A DNA stretch of 64,000 nt from Enteroscipio rubneri (GTDB lineage Bacteria > Actinomycetota > Coriobacteriia > Coriobacteriales > Eggerthellaceae), in the NCBI RefSeq assembly GCF_002899715.1, contig NZ_PPEK01000008.1, positions 54,329-118,328 on the forward strand, given 5' to 3'. The notes beneath the pieces were generated by a model that ran no database searches, was not told the origin of the DNA, and saw only the letters and a list, made by a program, of their open reading frames with translations. Shown in pieces: positions 33,385-41,292 of this stretch. The translations under genes and the position numbers were made by a program. The first letter of the stretch is position 1. Every line of letters begins with the position of its first letter.

Positions 33385-34128
33385 ATGCCCGCCATCGAAT
33401 TCGACCATGTGGTGAAGCGATTCGGCGATGCCGTCGCCCTGAACGACGTGAGTCTGAGCGTCGACAGCGGATCGTTCGTCACCATCATCGGCAGCTCGGG
33501 CTGCGGCAAGACGACGCTGCTCAAGCTAGCCAACGCTCTCGTCATGCCCGACGAGGGGCAGGTGCTTGTGCATGGCAGCGCCACCACCGAAGCCGACCCT
33601 ATCGAACTGAGGCGCACCATAGGCTATGTTATTCAGGGCAGCGTGCTGTTCCCCCACCTCACCGTGGAGCAGAACATCGCGTACGTGCCGAGCCTGCTGA
33701 ACCGGCGCGACCAGCGACGCACCGAATCCGCGGTAGACAAATGGATAGGGCTTCTAGGGCTGCCCTCCAACCTGCGCGACCGCTATCCCGCCGAGCTTTC
33801 CGGCGGCCAGGCCCAGCGCGTCGGAATCGCCCGCGCGCTGGCAGCCAGCCCCGACATCCTGCTGGCGGACGAGCCTTTCAGCGCCGTGGATGCTATCACA
33901 CGCGCAAGCTTGCAGGACGAAATCAAGCGCATCCACAACCAGACCGGCGTCACCACCCTGTTCGTCACGCACGATATCGACGAAGCACTTGACCTGGGTG
34001 AAAAAGTGATGGTCATGGAAGCTGGACGCGTCGTGCAGTACGCATCGCCGCACGATGTGCTTGCGAATCCCGCGAGCGGGTTCGTCGAGCGACTCGTCGC
34101 CCGCAAGCGCAGCGTCTATGCACGATAG
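33385..34128 (+). CDS. ATPase of the osmoprotectant ABC transporter
   Basis: 247 residues. Walker A IGSSGCGKTT, Q-loop VIQGSVLFPHLT, signature LSGGQAQRVGIARAL, Walker B ILLADEPFSAVD, H-loop FVTHDIDEAL: a complete import ATPase closest in type to OpuCA/OpuBA/ProV, but without the C-terminal CBS domains found in some members. The ATG at 33385 has AGGAGAGG just upstream; an alternative ATG at 33355 sits two bases after the permease stop. Confidence 0.92.
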   Translation: MPAIEFDHVVKRFGDAVALNDVSLSVDSGSFVTIIGSSGCGKTTLLKLANALVMPDEGQVLVHGSATTEADPIELRRTIGYVIQGSVLFPHLTVEQNIAYVPSLLNRRDQRRTESAVDKWIGLLGLPSNLRDRYPAELSGGQAQRVGIARALAASPDILLADEPFSAVDAITRASLQDEIKRIHNQTGVTTLFVTHDIDEALDLGEKVMVMEAGRVVQYASPHDVLANPASGFVERLVARKRSVYAR

Positions 34129-34519
34129 AAGCCTCTGGCGCGACTTCAGCAATCGCCCCTTCGCATGCGAACGTCTTTACTGACAAGTATCGGAAGTATG
34201 CGCCCCCCCCCGTCCGGGGCGCCAGACCCACCGAATCGGCCGGATGCTTTACTGAAGACAGCCTTCCGAAACGAATGTGAAGTAGCTTGGGTAACCTTCT
34301 GCACACCGCCCAGCGAATGATTCCGCGACACGTATTCGCACAGAGCCCGAACGTGCTCCTTTCCCAAACAATCGTCCCGACGGGGAGGGCGTGTGAAAAT
34401 CCCGTCCTCGACCCCTTCATAAAAATAGTCAACCGTATAGGATGAAATCCGAGAACGATTGACCGGCCGGTCAACACGGCGGCACGCGAACAGCCGGTCG
34501 ACGACGAAAGGAGGCGACA
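34129..34519. other. Intergenic region with G/C hairpin and regulator operator
   Basis: No convincing gene. Near 34200-34222 a GCGCCCC/GGGGCGC stem includes a nine-to-ten-base C run and could end the ABC operon. The right end carries the TetR-type palindrome at 34459. A minus-strand open frame across the region has no ribosome site or recognisable domain. Confidence 0.5.
34459..34474. promoter_or_regulatory. TetR-type operator
   Basis: Perfect 16-bp palindrome TTGACCGGCCGGTCAA, ending 45 bp before the TetR-family gene at 34520. Sequence and size match TetR/AcrR operators, implying autoregulation of the regulator-ABC operon. Confidence 0.75.
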
Positions 34520-35158
34520 ATGGGCAACCGGAAGGAGGAGTTCGAGAAGTTCGAGAGCCTTCCCGAAGAGCGGCAGGACGCAATCGTCGAAGCCGCCGTT
34601 GAGATGTTCGGACGCTTCGACTACAAAAGCGCATCAACCGAGGAGATTGCCCGCAAAGCTGGCATATCGAAAGGCCTCCTGTTCTTCTACTTCAAGAACA
34701 AGAAGGAGCTGTACCTCTACCTCATGGAGCACCTCATGGAGAAGGTGTCCGATCTGGTGGTGGACGACGGGTTCTACGAGATCGACGACTTCTTCGAGCT
34801 GCTCATCTACGCGGCGGAAACCAAGCGCAAGGTGTTTTCGCGTTTCCCCTACCTGTTGGAATTCTCCGTCCGGGCCTTTTACCCGGAGCATAAAGACATC
34901 AAGGACACGATGGACAGCTGGACGCAGCGGCAAATCGACCTGATGTTCTCCACGTACTTCAGATGCGTGCGGTTTGACCGGTTCCGCGACGACATCGACC
35001 CGAAGTACGTGCTCGACCTGCTAATTTGGCTGGCTGACGGCTACCTGCACCAGCAGCGCGCCCTGCATCAGCGCCTCGACATGGACGCGATGCTGGACGA
35101 GATGTACCGCTGGTGCGCCATGCTAAAGGCCTACTCGTACAAGGAGGAGTACCTATGA
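34520..35158 (+). CDS. TetR/AcrR-family transcriptional regulator
   Basis: 212 residues. The N-terminal HTH is clear: RQDAIVEAAVEMFGRFDYKS...EIARKAGISKGLLFFYFKNKKELY. The helical C-terminal ligand domain is unassigned. AAAGGAGG precedes the ATG. The gene overlaps the next by four bases (ATGA), forming a three-gene operon with an ABC ATPase and permease that it presumably represses through the palindrome at 34459. Confidence 0.93.
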   Translation: MGNRKEEFEKFESLPEERQDAIVEAAVEMFGRFDYKSASTEEIARKAGISKGLLFFYFKNKKELYLYLMEHLMEKVSDLVVDDGFYEIDDFFELLIYAAETKRKVFSRFPYLLEFSVRAFYPEHKDIKDTMDSWTQRQIDLMFSTYFRCVRFDRFRDDIDPKYVLDLLIWLADGYLHQQRALHQRLDMDAMLDEMYRWCAMLKAYSYKEEYL

Positions 35159-36360
35159 CGTTACGCGAAGCGCCGCAGAAAGCGCAGGGTGGTTCCGTCG
35201 AAGGCGATGCGCTTGCCGAAGACAAGGCATGCGGCGAGAACCAAGCTTCTCTCGTAGGTGAGATATTCGAAGGGAGCGGAGTCGCCGCTGAAGAGCGCAG
35301 CCGCGAAGTCCCCAGCGGCACGGCAGCTATCGAGGTGTGCGGCCTTGTGAAGGATTACGGCAAGGGTCGCGGCGTATTCGATGTTTCGTTCGCCGTGCAA
35401 CCGGGCGAGGTGTTCGGATTCCTCGGATCAAACGGTGCCGGCAAGACGGTGACCATGCTCAATCTCATGGGCTTCATCAGGCCCGACGCGGGTACGGCGC
35501 GTATCGGGGGGCGGGACTGCTTCATCGAACGGGCGCGTATCCAGCAATCGCTGGGCTATCTGCCGGGCGAGATCGCCTGCATGGACGAGATGACGGGCAC
35601 CGCCTTCCTCGAGTTCATGGCGCGCATGAAACGCCTGCAGGATCGAAACCGCATGCGAGAGCTGGTTGACTACTTCGAGCTTGATGCCGGTCGGCGCATA
35701 CGCAAGATGTCGAAAGGCACCAAGCAGAAAGTGGGCCTCGTATGCGCGTTCATGGGACGGCCCGATATCCTGCTGCTCGATGAGCCTACGAGCGGCCTCG
35801 ACCCTCTCATGCAGAGCCGCTTTATCGACCTCGTCATGGCCGAGAAGCGTCGCGGGGCCACCATCATGCTCTCGTCGCACCTGTTCGAGGAGGTGGAGCG
35901 CACATGCGACCGCGTGGCGTTCATCCGCGCGGGCCGGTTGGCCGCCGTTGAGAATATGGACGATGTGCGCCGTTCACGCAAGCGCGTGTTCTCGGTGACG
36001 TTCGCCGATGCCGTCGCATGCGAGCGCTACCGTACGGCACACCCCGAGGCTGCGGGCAAAAGCGAGCGCGTGGTTGAAGTGACCGTGGCGGGATCGAAGG
36101 CGCCCGTTCGAGGAGCTGCGGTGCATTCGGCGGGATCGATATCAGCATCGATGTCAGCATCGATGTCGGAAGCAGCACGTTCGACAACGGAACCGATGAC
36201 GGGAATAACGCATTCGGCAACGGGATCGACGGATGCGTTCGTGAAGGACCTGGCCGCCTACCCCGTTGCCGACCTAGCCGCGCGTGAGCAGTCGCTGGAG
36301 GAGCTGTTCATGCATCTGTACGGAGCAGATGCGTCGGAGAAGGGAGGCTCCCATGAATAG
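35155..36360 (+). CDS. ABC transporter ATPase (ABC-2 export type)
   Basis: 401 residues. A polar N-terminal extension of about 55 residues is followed by the ATPase: Walker A LGSNGAGKTVTM, signature MSKGTKQKVGLV (usual for ABC-2 exporters), Walker B ILLLDEPTSGLDP, H-loop MLSSHLFEEVE. The C-terminal 140 residues include a Ser/Met/Thr-rich insert (SGSISASM-like repeats, about residues 325-365). It is translationally coupled to the TetR gene before and overlaps the permease after by eight bases. Substrate unknown; drug or lipid export is usual for this arrangement. Confidence 0.92.
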   Translation: MTLREAPQKAQGGSVEGDALAEDKACGENQASLVGEIFEGSGVAAEERSREVPSGTAAIEVCGLVKDYGKGRGVFDVSFAVQPGEVFGFLGSNGAGKTVTMLNLMGFIRPDAGTARIGGRDCFIERARIQQSLGYLPGEIACMDEMTGTAFLEFMARMKRLQDRNRMRELVDYFELDAGRRIRKMSKGTKQKVGLVCAFMGRPDILLLDEPTSGLDPLMQSRFIDLVMAEKRRGATIMLSSHLFEEVERTCDRVAFIRAGRLAAVENMDDVRRSRKRVFSVTFADAVACERYRTAHPEAAGKSERVVEVTVAGSKAPVRGAAVHSAGSISASMSASMSEAARSTTEPMTGITHSATGSTDAFVKDLAAYPVADLAAREQSLEELFMHLYGADASEKGGSHE

Positions 36361-37150
36361 GACCCTGTTCGCCAAAGAGCTACGCTCGAACCTGTTCGTT
36401 TTCGGAATCGTATATGCGGTGCTCGTCATGTATATCGCCGTGGTCGTAAGCATGTTCGACCCTGAACTCGGAAAGAGTTTGGACATGATGATGGCCAGCA
36501 TACCCGAACTGTTCGCGGCGTTCGGCATGGCCACCCAAGCGACCACGCTCACCGACTTCATGCTGAACTACCTGTACGGCTTCTTGTTGACCATGTTCCC
36601 GTTCGTATTGATCGTGATCATGGCGAACAAGCTCATGGTGCGTTATCTCGATCGCGGCACCATGTCGTACCTGCTGGCCACGCCTAACAGCCGCACGCGC
36701 ATCGCGACCACGCTCGCCGGCGCGATGGTGGCGCTCCTTGCGCTGCTGGCCATGCTGGTCACGCTTGCCGAGGTGGGCTGCGCCGAGCTCATGTTCCCGG
36801 GCGATCTAGACACGCAGGGGCTTCTGCGCGCGAACGCAGGGATGCTCGCGCTCTGGGTGTTCCTGGCGGGAATGTGCTTCCTTTCAGCCTGTCTGTTTGC
36901 AAGCGCGAGCGCGGCGTTGTGGGTGGGCGGAGGCGCCGGCATCCTATTCTTCCTCATGCAGATGCTGTCGCAAGCGGGCGACAAGCTGGAGTTCTTGGAA
37001 AACGTGAACCCGCTCATGCTGTTCGACTACTACGGCCTGGCTGCAGGCGAAGGCGAGGCCGCCCTAGGGGCGGCTGCGCTCGCGGTCATAGGCGTCGCCC
37101 TATTCACGGTTGCCGTAGCCGTCTTCAACCGCCGCAACCTAAGCATTTGA
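36353..37150 (+). CDS. ABC-2 type permease
   Basis: 265 residues with six predicted membrane segments: LFVFGIVYAVLVMYIAVVV, YGFLLTMFPFVLIVIMA, GAMVALLALLAMLVTLAEV, GMLALWVFLAGMCFLSACLF, AALWVGGGAGILFFLMQML and a C-terminal ALAVIGVALFTVAVAVF. Start at 36353 overlaps the ATPase gene end; GGGAGG lies just upstream. Partner of the ATPase at 35155. Confidence 0.9.
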   Translation: MNRTLFAKELRSNLFVFGIVYAVLVMYIAVVVSMFDPELGKSLDMMMASIPELFAAFGMATQATTLTDFMLNYLYGFLLTMFPFVLIVIMANKLMVRYLDRGTMSYLLATPNSRTRIATTLAGAMVALLALLAMLVTLAEVGCAELMFPGDLDTQGLLRANAGMLALWVFLAGMCFLSACLFASASAALWVGGGAGILFFLMQMLSQAGDKLEFLENVNPLMLFDYYGLAAGEGEAALGAAALAVIGVALFTVAVAVFNRRNLSI

Positions 37151-37343
37151 TCAGGCGCGACCGATGCGCTGACCGCAACCAGAAAGACAAAGGGTCCGAC
37201 GCGCCGGATCGCTCCCGCAGCCGCCATGGCAGGACTCTGGGAACCAAGCCCGGACCACGGGTCGTGCAATTTCTCCGCACCATGAAAATTGTCGTTGACA
37301 GCTTCCGCGTTTACTGGCAGAATATCTTCTGCTGCTTCGATGT

Positions 37344-37420
37344 GCGCCGTTACCTCAGCTGGATAGAGGGACTGACTACGAATCAGTACGTCGGGGGTTC
37401 GAATCCCTCACGGCGCACCA
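37344..37420 (+). tRNA. tRNA-Arg (ACG)
   Basis: 77 nt with encoded CCA. GCGCCGT pairs with ACGGCGC; anticodon arm ACTGA-CTACGAA-TCAGT (ACG at 37378-37380); GGTTCGAATCC T-arm. Substrate of the TadA enzyme encoded at 28972. Confidence 0.96.
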
Positions 37421-37432
37421 CTTTACATGATG

Positions 37433-37467
37433 AACCCCCGTCACGATCGTGGCGGGGGTTTTGTTTT
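37433..37467 (+). terminator. Intrinsic terminator after tRNA-Arg
   Basis: AACCCCCG pairs with CGGGGGTT around an inner CACG/CGTG stem, followed by TTGTTTT. Confidence 0.85.
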
Positions 37468-37550
37468 ACAGGCAGAGACGGCGCTTGAGGGCTATAGGCC
37501 AAAACATGTACCCTACATAACATCATAACCACTGTTCAGAACACTAAAGT

Positions 37551-37584
37551 GACCCTGGAGTTGGTAAAGACGAACTCCAGGGTC
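37551..37584 (-). terminator. Hairpin after cstA
   Basis: Perfect 12-bp stem GACCCTGGAGTT / AACTCCAGGGTC with a 10-nt loop, just past the minus-strand cstA stop at 37598. Confidence 0.65.
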
Positions 37585-37597
37585 GGCCAAAACGGAG

Positions 37598-39199
37598 TTA
37601 CAGAACGAAGTCGGGCACGTCTTCGCGGTCCTCGCCCGCTCCTTCGGTGCCACGTTCTGCCGCACCTGCCTCGAGCACATCGTTGGGCGTCTCGTACTCG
37701 ACCGGATTAAGCGCACCGCTTTCGATACGACGACGACGCACGAGCCCGGCGCGCACCACCAGCACGCAGTACACCGCCGTCAACGCGCCTGCCAGCGCAT
37801 AGGCCAGCGACCAGTCCAGGCCGAAACCGATCTTCGCATTCAGCAGGTAACTGGACACCACAAACATGTAGAAGCAGCCCGGCACAAGCGTCATGATGCC
37901 CGGCTTGCGCTTTCCAAACAGATACACGCTGATCAGCGCAAAAGCGAACACGGCGCAGGTCTCGTTCGCGAAGCTGAAGTAACGCCACAGCACATTGAAC
38001 CCGTTCGGATCGAACTTCGAATACACGAGCACCGCCGCCACCGGCGCAAAGATGGCGAGTGCGAGGCCCACCCGCTTCACTCGGGCCACTTGGTCGATGT
38101 GGAAGTAGTCGGCCAGCATGAGGCGAAGCGACCGCAATGCCGTGTCGCCCGACGTGATGGCCAGGACGATAACTCCTACAATGGCAATGATGCCGCCCAC
38201 TTCGCCCAGGAAATCCTTGGCAATGATACCCACTACCGCCACCGCACCGGTCACGCCCGCTTCAGCGACGCCTGCGTTGTACACGACCATAGCTGCAGCC
38301 GCCCAGATCATGGCGATAAACCCTTCCAAGATCATCATCATGTAGAAGGTTGAGCGGCCCTCAAATTCGCTATTCACCGAGCGCGCAATGATGCACGCCT
38401 GCGTGCTGTGGAAGCCTGACACGATGCCGCATGCCACCGTGATAAAGAACATAGGGACGAGGTTCTCCATACTTGCCCAGATAGGCCAAACGCCCCACAC
38501 CTCGTTAAGCTGGAAGATGCCTCCGCCCAAAAACAACCCGGCAAAGATGCCCACCGCCGACAGCAGCAGGACGGCTCCGAACACCGGATAGATTCGCCCG
38601 ATGATCTTGTCGATGGGGAATAAGGTAGCCACCAGGTAATACGCAAGAATGATCGCGTAGATAATGAGCACCGGAGCCATGGCCTCGAATCCGAGCGAGG
38701 CGCCCGTCTCGGCATTCACGAACGAGGTCGAAAGCCCGAGCACCGAGCCGGCCAGCATGTCGCCCGGCGTATAGATGAACACGACGCCCACCAGGAACAT
38801 GAGCAGGCACACGAAGATATTGTAGACCTGGTATACGCCTTTGCCCATAAAGCGCTGCATAAGACCAGGCATCTGAGCCCCTTTGTGGCGCAGGCTGAGC
38901 ATGCCGCTGAAGTAATCGTGCACCGCGCCGCCCAGCACGCATCCTATCGGGATGAGCACGAACGCAATAGGTCCGAACAGGATGCCCTGGATGGGGCCGA
39001 GTACGGGACCGGTCCCCGCAATGTTCAGCAGCTCGATAAGTGCATTCTTCCAGCGCTTCATCGGAACGTAGTTCACGCCGTCAGCCTGGGCATATGCCGG
39101 CGTCGTACGGCGGTCGGGCTGGAACACCCGCTCGCAGAACCTCCCGTACAGGCAGCCGCCCACCAGCAGTACGGCAAGGCCGATCAAAAACGTATACAT
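37598..39199 (-). CDS. cstA: Carbon starvation protein CstA family transporter
   Basis: 533 residues, many membrane segments. Family signatures: the N-terminal GVNYVPMKRWKNALIELLNIAGTGPVLGPIQG and the conserved VHDYFSGMLSLRHKGAQMP, plus FHSTQACIIARSV and SGDTALRSLR-LAD. CstA-type proteins import peptides or pyruvate (BtsT). It is shorter than E. coli CstA (about 700). An acidic 40-residue tail ends the protein. The ATG at 39199 has GAGGGGG upstream. The promoter region has repeated TTCGAA-type elements (39312-39350). Confidence 0.92.
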   Translation of the reverse strand: MYTFLIGLAVLLVGGCLYGRFCERVFQPDRRTTPAYAQADGVNYVPMKRWKNALIELLNIAGTGPVLGPIQGILFGPIAFVLIPIGCVLGGAVHDYFSGMLSLRHKGAQMPGLMQRFMGKGVYQVYNIFVCLLMFLVGVVFIYTPGDMLAGSVLGLSTSFVNAETGASLGFEAMAPVLIIYAIILAYYLVATLFPIDKIIGRIYPVFGAVLLLSAVGIFAGLFLGGGIFQLNEVWGVWPIWASMENLVPMFFITVACGIVSGFHSTQACIIARSVNSEFEGRSTFYMMMILEGFIAMIWAAAAMVVYNAGVAEAGVTGAVAVVGIIAKDFLGEVGGIIAIVGVIVLAITSGDTALRSLRLMLADYFHIDQVARVKRVGLALAIFAPVAAVLVYSKFDPNGFNVLWRYFSFANETCAVFAFALISVYLFGKRKPGIMTLVPGCFYMFVVSSYLLNAKIGFGLDWSLAYALAGALTAVYCVLVVRAGLVRRRRIESGALNPVEYETPNDVLEAGAAERGTEGAGEDREDVPDFVL

Positions 39200-39311
39200 T
39201 AACGATGCCCCCTCGCAAGATCGAGAGACGCAAAACCGCCTCTTCCGCATCGGCGGGCTCGCGCTTCCCGGTCGTTCCTCTATCGTCGAACCGACGTTTG
39301 CGAAAAGCAGC

Positions 39312-39350
39312 TCGAAACCGGTTCGAACAACGAATCAAAACCGATTCGAA
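39312..39350. promoter_or_regulatory. Paired TTCGAA-type repeats before cstA
   Basis: Two direct copies of C(G/A)AAACCG(G/A)TTCGAA begin at 39313 and 39336, 23 bp apart. The first is within TCGAA-accgg-TTCGA; the second overlaps CGAATC-N6-GATTCG. Placed 113-151 bp upstream of the cstA start. Likely a regulator-binding pair. Confidence 0.45.
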
Positions 39351-39490
39351 ATGCGAAATCCTATGTTTGCGGTGCCATGGTATGACGTCATGCAAAATAC
39401 GATTGCAGAATACCACTGGTTTTCGGCGACCGGTTCGGCACCGTGCGTCCAAGCGCAGGCTTCAGGCCAAGGAGGAAGGCCTAGGCAGCT

Positions 39491-39712
39491 CTACAGCAGA
39501 ACGGCTAGAAACGTCGCGATTCCGCCGGTGACGATCACGATCGCCCACACGATAACCCAGAAGAGACAGCCGAACCAAGCGAACAGCTTGCCGCCTTCGC
39601 TCCACCCCCAGCCGTCTTTGCCCATAAACCACGCGGCCAGCACGCCGAATAGTCCACCGAACAGGCCCACGCAGAAGTAGCCGAACTTCGCCAAACCCGA
39701 TATCTCGCGCAT
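39491..39712 (-). CDS. Small two-helix membrane protein, unknown function
   Basis: 73 residues. Two hydrophobic helices (YFCVGLFGGLFGVLAAWFM and FAWFGCLFWVIVWAIVIV) joined by a GKDGWGWSEGG turn. AAAGGAG lies about five bases before the ATG at 39712, supporting translation; an in-frame upstream extension lacks a ribosome site. No family recognised; it may be a membrane peptide expressed alone, since both neighbours are separated by gaps. Confidence 0.7.
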   Translation of the reverse strand: MREISGLAKFGYFCVGLFGGLFGVLAAWFMGKDGWGWSEGGKLFAWFGCLFWVIVWAIVIVTGGIATFLAVLL

Positions 39713-40239
39713 CGCTGCTCCTTTCACCGCTGAAAAGCAGATTGTATGCGCGACGATAGCTGATGCGGCAGGCAACAAGCATTCCGTGACCTGATCGATC
39801 GTCTGATGGCTACCGCCTGAAACAATAGCGTTCATCTGAGGTAATGACGTCAACCGGAAACCGTGGAATCCTCCTACTCCTTGGCATGTTGACAACCGCT
39901 GATTGGGCTCCTGCAACAAAAAACGCGCTCCTGCACGCATGGATAGAAGCGGCGGCATACGGAACGGCCGTATCGGGTCCGGTCGATCCGTCAATCCGGT
40001 CGGTTCGGCATCGGTTTGGTCGGTCAGGTATCGGCCAGAGTCCCCAGGTAGCGAACGAATGTTTCACGTGAAACATTGGCGTCAGGAGCGCGGTGCCTCG
40101 GCCAGCCGATGGCAATATTCGAGAATCGGCATGATAGCTGCGGGTCGCGCTTCACCACATGGGTGCCCAGGAACAAGCAAGCGCCCCTGCCGGAAAAGGG
40201 CAAGGACGCTTGCGGTACGTGCACGTTGCTGCCACTGCT
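39713..40239. other. Intergenic region carrying parS
   Basis: 527 bp without a credible gene. The only recognisable element is parS at 40060; no RNA gene or repeat seen. Confidence 0.5.
40051..40076. other. parS: parS site (ParB binding) with extended conserved flank, copy 3
   Basis: TGTTTCACGTGAAACA at 40060-40075 with the same GCGAACGA-A left flank and a T on the right. Lies in a gene-free stretch. Confidence 0.88.
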
Positions 40240-41178
40240 CTACAGCGAGAAATCCTTCTCGCCATTGAACACGGCCAGAGCATCGGCAACGGAATAGTCG
40301 GCCAGCGTGATGGCGCTGATAGCCTTGGTCAGACGCACCGCCTCGTCGAGCGAACGCTGGTGGATATTGCGGCCGGTAGCGTTGCCCACGGCGCCGCCCA
40401 CGTGGATCTGGTCGTAGAGCTGGGTGAGGAACGTCTCGGCATCCACCGTCGAGCCGCCCGCGCATACGAGTCCCGTGCGACCGGAAGCCATCGTGGCCAC
40501 TTTAAGGGCCTCGGCCGGCGCAGTGCCGTCCTCAGGCTTCGGCGGATTAACCTTCACGAAGTCTGCGCCGAGGCACAGGGCTACGCCCGCAGCACCTGCA
40601 ATGAGCGCCGGGTCCTTCTCGGCCTTGACGGCCTTACCGCGCGGATAGATCCACAGCACCACGAGTAGACCGTTCGCATGCGCTTGCGCGATGAGCTCGC
40701 CGGCCTCGGCCATCATGGTGGACTCGTACTCGCTGCCTAAGTAGATGGTATAGCCGATACCTACCACATTCACGCCAGCCTCGCGCATAGCAAGTACGGC
40801 GTCAAGATCGTAAAGCTGCGGCGAGTAGGGATCGTCCTGGCTGCCGGGCACGATGTTGGTCTTGGAGTTCATTTTCACAAGGTAGTTGATCTCAGGATAA
40901 TCCGCCGCGTACTGCGCGATGAGACCGCGCTGACCGGCAAGCACGCCGCACACGCCCTGGCGGCCTATCTCAAACAGGTGCTCAGGCTTCGCGTCGGCGA
41001 TGTCGATGCCCTCGCCGTAAAAATCCTTGTTCAGGTGCTCGATCTTCTGATCGCACGCGAACAGCATGAGGCGGCCGGTCCCGCGGGTGGCCTTCAGATA
41101 ATTCTCAATGTACTCGTCACGGGACTCCGGCATGACGTCGGCCGGAACTCTCACCTGATCGCGGGTGATGCTGGGCAT
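40240..41178 (-). CDS. Class I (DhnA-type) aldolase
   Basis: 312 residues, TIM barrel. The likely Schiff-base lysine is in GADFVKVNPPKP, and the barrel-end phosphate loop is VCAGGSTVDAETFL then HVGGAVGNATGRNIHQR. An N-terminal MLFACDQKIEHLN matches archaeal-type fructose-bisphosphate aldolase and its LsrF relatives. Most likely a glycolytic/gluconeogenic fructose-1,6-bisphosphate aldolase, though a related aldol substrate cannot be excluded. AAGGAGG precedes the ATG. Confidence 0.88.
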   Translation of the reverse strand: MPSITRDQVRVPADVMPESRDEYIENYLKATRGTGRLMLFACDQKIEHLNKDFYGEGIDIADAKPEHLFEIGRQGVCGVLAGQRGLIAQYAADYPEINYLVKMNSKTNIVPGSQDDPYSPQLYDLDAVLAMREAGVNVVGIGYTIYLGSEYESTMMAEAGELIAQAHANGLLVVLWIYPRGKAVKAEKDPALIAGAAGVALCLGADFVKVNPPKPEDGTAPAEALKVATMASGRTGLVCAGGSTVDAETFLTQLYDQIHVGGAVGNATGRNIHQRSLDEAVRLTKAISAITLADYSVADALAVFNGEKDFSL

Positions 41179-41241
41179 GGTGTCCTCCTTAAGGAATACT
41201 GCACGGTATGTCAGCGCCTTATCGATAGCGCAATTCTAACT

Positions 41242-41286
41242 AAAAAACCTTCACCGCCTGCGTCTATTCACCGAAAAAGCGGTGAA
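41242..41286 (-). terminator. Intrinsic terminator after the TM2 gene
   Basis: On the minus strand TTCACCGC pairs with GCGGTGAA, followed by GG and TTTTTT; an inner alternative stem TTCACCG/CGGTGAA also exists. Starts seven bases after the stop at 41293. Confidence 0.75.
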
Positions 41287-41292
41287 CGAAAG

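Noticed and set aside
34146..34637. Possible minus-strand gene between the ABC operon and tetR
   Set aside because: No ribosome site, no recognisable domain, overlaps the TetR operator and gene start.
39312..39350. LexA/SOS box
   Set aside because: The half-site arrangement does not match the GAAC-N4-GTTC or TCGAAC-N4-GTTCGA forms, and cstA is not a DNA-damage gene.
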